A DNA stretch of 64,000 bases, taken from contig NC_053046.1 in the NCBI RefSeq assembly GCF_003473485.1, positions 10,364,001 through 10,428,000 on the forward strand, read 5' to 3'. Shown piece after piece: positions 58,170-64,000 of this stretch. Position 1 is the first letter of the stretch, and every line of letters begins with the position of its first letter. Both the position numbers and the translations under genes were made by a program. A model generated the notes under the pieces. It was not told the DNA's origin and made no database searches. It was given only the letters and a program-made list of their open reading frames with translations. Source of the stretch: Medicago truncatula. Lineage: Eukaryota; Streptophyta; Magnoliopsida; Fabales; Fabaceae.

Positions 58170-58929
58170 TTTTAATTTGAGTAAATTACACTCTATTCTA
58201 TTAAAAAATGCTTGAATTACAATCAGCTTCTTTTTATGTTAAAAATATGCACCCCCTCATCTCTTATTCAAAACATATTAGAAAATATTTCACTTTCCTC
58301 CCGTAAGAGAAGTTTGAATTACATTCTCCTCCTTTTTATGTTAAAATTTACACTTTACTCCCACAATAATATTTTTTTATTTCTAATAATCTAGCAAAAA
58401 AAATAATAATAATCTAACACATTTCGAAAAAAATTGTAATCAAAATTTAAATACATATTTTCGCTATTTTTCATTCACAATTTCATTAACATATAATGTT
58501 AAACCCTATTATAAAATATGAAACAACCCTAAATAACATTAAAATATGTGAAAATTATTAAAGACAATAAAGTATGGTTATTTAAAATTGAATTCCATAC
58601 TATAAATTATAAAATTAATAGAAAAATATTTAAATTTAATTATCATTGACATTTAAATTTAAAGAAATGAATTTATTTTTCTTAAATGGTGGTTCAAAAT
58701 TACTAGTATAGATCATAAACATATTTATTTATGTAAAATTAGATTAAAGTATAGTGCATATTTAATTATTAAGGGAGATAGAAAAGTTGTAATTCAAGCA
58801 TCTTATAGGAGAGGGGAGTATAAGTTTTACTTTTCATGGGACCGGAGTGTATATTTTAACATAAAAGGAGATAGAAGTGTAATTCAAACTTCTCCTAAAA
58901 GAGGAGAGAGTAATTTACTCTTTTAATTT
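58170..58929. mobile_element. MULE-like element, 742 bp, exact 9-bp duplication
   Basis: The element is 58179-58920. Left end GAGTAAATTACACTCTATTC and the complement of the right end GAGTAAATTACTCTCTCCTC are similar; further in, both arms carry GCTTGAATTACA- and TTTTTATGTTAAAAT-type repeats twice. TTTTAATTT flanks both sides (58170-58178 and 58921-58929). No coding capacity. Confidence 0.85.
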
Positions 58930-59095
58930 TTATTTTTTTTGGGTGCAATTTACTCTTTTAATTTTACTTCATGGCAAAATGCACAACATGCCCATAAAAC
59001 CAACAATAACGAGCAAAAATTGTTATAAATAGAATCTTTTTAGTTTCTCCAACCACACCTTAAATTTATGTTGTTTTCTTTAGCCACTCGTTTTC

Positions 59096-59464
59096 ATGGA
59101 AAACCATAACTTTTATTTTAGTAATGCTTTCCACCATCTTCTCAAATCCATCTCTCACATTCCAGATTTCAACATCAAGGGAGTCTTTGTAAAATAAAAA
59201 AAATAAAAAAAAAACAAGGGAGTCGAGCTTCTAGATCAAGATCAAGCTAAACAAATTACTTTTTGCTTTGGAAATAAAAGGGTGTTAGTGCTAAGAAGAA
59301 ACTCAAAGAAAATTTCTTCTTATGCGGTACGAGTGGCATGTGGTTTCTTGAACTTTTGTGAGGGCATTGTACTTTTCATGCAAGCTTTTGAAAATGAATA
59401 TTTGAGCAAGGGTGAAAGAGTTAAGGCATTAAGAAGTAAACAACAAAAGAAAATAAAATTGTAG
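59096..59464 (+). pseudogene. Small ORF of unknown family, interrupted by a 39-bp insertion
   Basis: The frame opens at 59096 (MENHNFYFSNAFHHLLKSIS), reaches GV at 59180-59185 and then meets TAA at 59195. The same frame resumes after the second CAAGGGAGTC (59215-59224) and runs without a stop to TAG at 59464, through VELLDQDQAKQITFCFGNKR, YAVRVACGFLNFCEGIVLFM and a basic end QQKKIKL. The insertion of 29 A-rich bases plus a 10-bp duplication adds exactly 13 codons but brings in stops. The intact form would be about 109 aa. I do not recognise the family; a chance frame cannot be excluded. Confidence 0.4.
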
Positions 59465-60373
59465 TAAATATATTAAGAAACCTAAATTTGAATGATGGCT
59501 AAAATAATAATTGATCAAACTTTACTTATCTTCCATCTAAACTCTGGATTAATAGGGCTTCATTCTCCTAAAGGGTGAAAAAAAAGTCATTTCAGCAAAA
59601 ATACAATTTTGGTAAAAAATTCATCAAAATTAATGATAGGATATTATAATTTGACTTGAATATTCTTTTGTTGTACCAAGACCAGCCTAAAACTTTAAAC
59701 TTTAGTTGTTAAATTTGGAAAATATTACAATTGATTAAAACTATTGAATTTAAGGGACTAAATTGATATTTCAAAATCTAAAACACTAAATTGCCTGAAC
59801 TTTATCGTTTTAGTGACTAAATTGTTAATTTACTTATGAACTAAACTCAAAATATATCATAATTTTTATAGTTTTAATTTTTATTTTATTTTATACTATT
59901 TCTAGTATTGAAAATAAAAAATATCTTAAAGTTAGGAAGACATGTAGAGATCAATTATTGTTTAAAAAAAAAATGTAGAGATCAATTATATATCTTTGAT
60001 GAAAAAAAAACAGCAATTATATATAATTTGTAGATGTTGAGACAACTTGAGTTTTTATTTGGGTATAATTTAAGAATCTTCAAATTTTCCATTTCATGAC
60101 TATGATGTTATTGGTTTTTTTTTTTTTTTCCGTTTCAAATAGTTTAGTGATTAATAACTTAAAATGAATAAGTGGAGTGTTCGGATTCAAATCCTGACCC
60201 CTAAATTTATAATACAATGTCTTTTACAATTGACTTAAGCTCACGAAATACATTGATGTATATATGATGTTATTCCATTAATAGAACATTATGCATCTCT
60301 TGTCAAAAGAAAAGAGAAATTATACATCCTTCACTAATAAAAACTATCAAAACTGCCACCACAATTCACAATT
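59465..60373. other. Intergenic, one worn SINE-like stretch
   Basis: 60165-60245 read on the minus strand has AAGTCAATTGTAAAAGACAT and GGATTTGAATCC, a degenerate tRNA-like head. Nothing else recognised. Confidence 0.4.
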
Positions 60374-60519
60374 AAAGTGAGAAGCTTAGCTCAGTTGGTA
60401 GGAATATTGCATATTATATGCAGGAGTCGGGGTTCGAACCCCGGACACTCCATTTCTCCACAATTAAATTGTGTGAGCTCTAGCCACTAGGCTACTTGAC
60501 AAAAAAAAAAAAGTGGGAA
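60374..60519 (+). mobile_element. tRNA-derived SINE, poly-A tail
   Basis: The element is 60384-60509. A box CTTAGCTCAGTTGGTAGGAA, B box GGGGTTCGAACCCC, body GTGTGAGCTCTAGCCACTAG, ending GAC plus poly-A. Flanks AAAGTGAGAA and AAAGTGGGAA (60374-60383, 60510-60519) are a 10-bp duplication with one mismatch. Same family as 20550-20685. Confidence 0.85.
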
Positions 60520-63497
60520 TTGAAGATATCAAAGATATATACTATTAATTAACATATAAGATCTAAATATTATTCTCTGCACAAAAAAAAATCCAACTAT
60601 TATTATTAAATTCTAGATATATATCTATTCTACACCCGACACCTTTGGTTAGAAAGGTGATGAGAATCTTGCAATAGCGAAAGCACCTTTTTCACTAGAA
60701 ATCTAGTTTTACTAGATCAGTATTCATATTTGCCAAATGGCTCAAATCCATTAAAACTTCTACGGTATTGTAGTTAATCACGTCATCTTATTCTTCATCA
60801 TATAGTATATCTTGATGTTAATGTCCATTTTTATATCAAGTGTCACAACTAAGTGTTAGTGGGGAGTGACATGTCTCCATCTCCACTCCTTTTTGTTTCA
60901 CTTACAAACGAAAGATACAAAAATGATAGCTGGAACCAAGTTACTAACCCACAAAAGGAAAGGAGGCTAAATAATATATAAATTAAAATTTTAGGGCACC
61001 ATACACATATAAATTTTTTAATAAGCCTAAATCGGATATCTTTTTGCAAACAATTGAAAAATATTTGACGTATCTAATTAAAGGCTGATTATGGAACAAC
61101 TGTTAATGACACACATACATATATCTAAGTGTTGATCACTTTATAAAAGTTATATATTGGGCATGGACGCATGGTCAATCTTTCCATCTCGTTTAATAAT
61201 GTATTAATTCTTGGAAGTGGATAATTGGAAATAGTAAATTAATCTCATTTCATTGTCATGAAAAACAAGATGGTAGCTGTTAATTTGTTTGTCATATCGT
61301 GGTGTTAGATTTGGCAAATTAAGGTGGGATATTTTTTTTTGACGTTAAAGTGGGATTTTTACATACGTTACTTTGAGTGATTGAGTCACACTAGCTAGAG
61401 AAATTTTACACACGTTTTAATATTGTTTTGCGACAGAATGAGAGAGAAAAAATAATTGGATAATATGTAAAGGATAGTACTAAATATTTTTCTAACTAAT
61501 AAATTAACGACTACTTATTTTATTCCTCAAAAAGAAAATTAATGACTATAAAATTTTTATAGTGTCATACTCTTTGAAGTATAACCACTAAAAAAAAAAC
61601 TCTTTGAAGCATAAATTAATGCATAGACTAAAGGACGAACAATTACAATCATTTCTTCTTCAAAAAAAAAAATTACAATCATTTAAATGAAATAACTTAT
61701 AAATTTTTTATCTCCGCGGTAAAAATATCGAAATTATTAGGTTGTACGTTGTGACCGGGGTTCGAACCCTGACTCTATCATTTATGTGCGTGAGTTTTCA
61801 ATCATTATTATCATTTAGTCTGGCCAAAAGAAAGTCAACCAGAATAGTTGAAATCCACCTTTAAGGTAAATAAGTGGATAATCCAGAATTCAACTATGGA
61901 CTATGCATATATAATATAATGTCTCTACCAATTAATTTATATCAACAAGGACTATTGTTAAATAAATATTTTTATATGACATTATATATGAGCTCAATCA
62001 AAGAAATGGTATAAAGAATAAAAACAAAAACAAAAAAAATCAAAGGAATGGTATAAAGATAAAGATAAAAATATATAAGAGGAAATCTCATGAAAATCCA
62101 AGATCGTGTTCCTCAAAGTCGCAATTATATCAATCAATTGCTACATTAAATTGTAGAGGTACGTACACAATGATTTAGGTTTTGTAACATGAAAGAAGAT
62201 ATTATGCATATGGTGCATACTGCATAGTATAACTTGTGTAAGGATCCGTACAGTTGGACTTGGAAATAAAATAAAATAAAAAGATGTTTTCTCTGTGGAA
62301 AAAGTATGGAAGAATCAAAGATAAGATCCTATCATCCTAATAATCGTGATTGCTGTGAGTGTGGGTACCTTGATGATTGATGAGAGGTGGGTACCTTGAA
62401 AATATCATCTTTGCTTAAATTATCAATTATTTCAAAATATCTCTTTGTCAAAAAAACACTCAATATCTATACAAAATATGTTTCACTTTTTTTTTTTTGA
62501 GAGGATGTTATCTTATCACATCATTACATCCTTCAAAAAAAATTGTTTCACATTATTTTGTGTGGCTGACTTCGTGCTTCACGTAAAAAAAAAAAAGAGA
62601 AAATCTGCAATATTTATTGGTTTTCATTTGTAGTGCAAAAAGTGTTGGTAGGGGAACAATCTTAAAAATCCGATTGTCTCACTTGTATTAGGCACCCAAG
62701 TGGCAAACATTGTGTTGAATATTGATTGTTGTCAAGCTCTCAATTTGAACAATGTTATGAAAACAAAAAAATGTTATGACAACAAATTTTTCAAGGCAAT
62801 TGAATGTATTTGGTCATGATCAGTTCCCTCAAAAGTGGGCGTGTTTGGTTTGAAGGTTTTAAAGAGGAGTGATTGGAGACGCTCGGGGGGCTTATGATAA
62901 TTTAATTTATTTTATTTCAATGGCTTGGTTGGCATCCCGTGGTATGGAATATTGAGGTCGTGAAGGGTACAATTGACAACATTCTTTTGAAGGGTACAAT
63001 TAACTTAGGGAACATTTGTTTAGGAAACCAAAAGTAACATTTTTGCATTGGATTCAACAATATTTTGAATTTAAAAAATTAAATTTATCACTTTTCTCCA
63101 TTTTTCAATACAATATTTCTATTCCTATTCTTTTATCCAATGTCCTAAGGGCACTCTTTAATATTTCCCTTTACTTAAAATTATTGACAAAAAAAATATC
63201 GTAGGGACTAAATATTGAAGAATTTTTATAGAGATTAAACAAAATTTAGAAATATTATAAGGATTAAAAAGTTATTTAATGCTAAACTTTAAGTGTTTTT
63301 TACCGCTGCATCTTGCAACTAAACCCACCTTGCATCAATGTCAACCAACGTGCTAAGTAATCCTATTCCGAAGTGTATCAACACATCAATGTCTTGTATT
63401 TTTCATAAGGTAAAACTGATTTTTTTTCCATGAAATTTCTCTTGGTCTAACTTCACATCAGAATTTTACATTGTACTTGTATTGATTCAATAAATTG
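60520..63497. other. Gene-free AT-rich region
   Basis: 61720-61800 is a truncated relative of the SINE at 49.8 kb (ATCGAAATTATTAGGTTGTA, then GACCGGGGTTCGAACCCTGA). The listed open frames are short and without family features. Confidence 0.45.
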
Positions 63498-63903
63498 TGC
63501 ATGAGCAAGGCCGGACCTTGGGGTGTGCAAACTGTTCCATGGAACTAAACTTCAAAAAAACATTTATAGTCCAGTAGTACTACTAAGTACTGCCCCACTA
63601 CTTCTCAGGTTTCCACTTTCCTTTTCTGTTGTCTTGTTTTAGGCCTATTAGAATTGGGTCCTCTTGCTCCTTTTGGTGTTAGATGAATGTTTTTTTGGGA
63701 TGGTGGTTGGAGATTCCTCATGCATACGGTAGTAATTTTCACTTTTAGATGTACAACATATGTACGACACCTTGTGTTTATCTTTTAAAAAATTTAAATA
63801 GAACATTGTTCTTTTAAAAAAAATACTTTTTTATTTTATTATGGACCTCTTTTCACTTATAGAACCGAACCTCTAGATTCGTAGGAACGACCCTGTGCAT
63901 GAG
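63498..63903. mobile_element. 390-bp hAT-type element with exact 8-bp duplication
   Basis: The element is 63506-63895. Left end CAAGGCCGGACCTTGGGGTG, right end complement CAGGGTCGTTCC, imperfect as is usual for TTF-type hAT elements. TGCATGAG on both sides (63498-63505 and 63896-63903). Non-coding. Confidence 0.82.
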
Positions 63904-64000
63904 GTAAATTCTCATGAAAGAGAGGTGAGTGACAATATACCACTTAAACATTAAGTCTTTTCCAACTAGAACCTTTATAAAACAACACTTTTATAATATC

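Noticed and set aside
1..64000. CRISPR arrays, operons, phage or viral genomes
   Set aside because: The window is plant nuclear DNA; the direct repeats are minisatellites or transposon ends, and no viral replication or capsid domain was seen.

Overview
The window is nuclear DNA of a flowering plant. Genes have many short exons with GT-AG introns, the intergenic DNA is AT-rich, and small transposons, tRNA-derived SINEs and MITEs are dense. The gene content and repeat style suggest a legume, probably Medicago or a close relative; this species-level guess is inference, since no search could be run.

Layout: 1-4773 (+) holds the 3' part of a chitinase-domain (CHID1-like, GH18-type) gene. 5890-6560 (-) is a retroelement RNase H remnant. 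7933-10314 (+) is an intact 793-aa TTF-zinc-finger/hAT-dimerisation protein (ZMYM1-like). 13699-15106 (-) and 18989-20357 (-) are two small SWIB/MDM2-domain genes with the same two-exon structure. 21140-27752 is a nest of mobile elements: a 4.5-kb hAT element with an exact 8-bp target duplication sits inside a LINE remnant, and next to it a Stowaway-like MITE is itself split by a GC-rich hAT-type MITE. 28902-32158 (+) is a nine-exon F-box gene of the SKIP31 type. 33251-34433 is an inverted-repeat element filled with a minisatellite that also occurs in the hAT element. 36478-37521 (+) is a glycine-rich XYPPX protein with a clear promoter. 39071-41938 (-) is a single-exon 955-aa PPR protein of the PLS/E class. 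43094-49626 (-) is a thirteen-exon GT77 arabinosyltransferase of the XEG113 type, including one GC-AG intron. From 49.7 kb to the end there is no convincing intact gene. That part holds a SINE with an 18-bp target duplication, three MULE-like elements (two with exact 9-bp target duplications), two adjacent DNA hairpins, a second SINE class, a disrupted small ORF and a short hAT element.

The real genes are ordinary housekeeping or organelle genes and do not form a pathway. XEG113 modifies hydroxyproline-rich cell-wall proteins in the Golgi, the PPR and SWIB proteins probably act in organelles, the F-box protein in an SCF ubiquitin ligase, and the CHID1-like protein in the endomembrane system. 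I did not find a convincing new biological system. The most unusual items are the pseudo-exon copied into a CHID1 intron, one minisatellite shared by two unrelated elements, the hairpin-bearing MULE-like element at 54.1-55.7 kb, and the ATGA start-stop overlap at the SKIP31 start codon.
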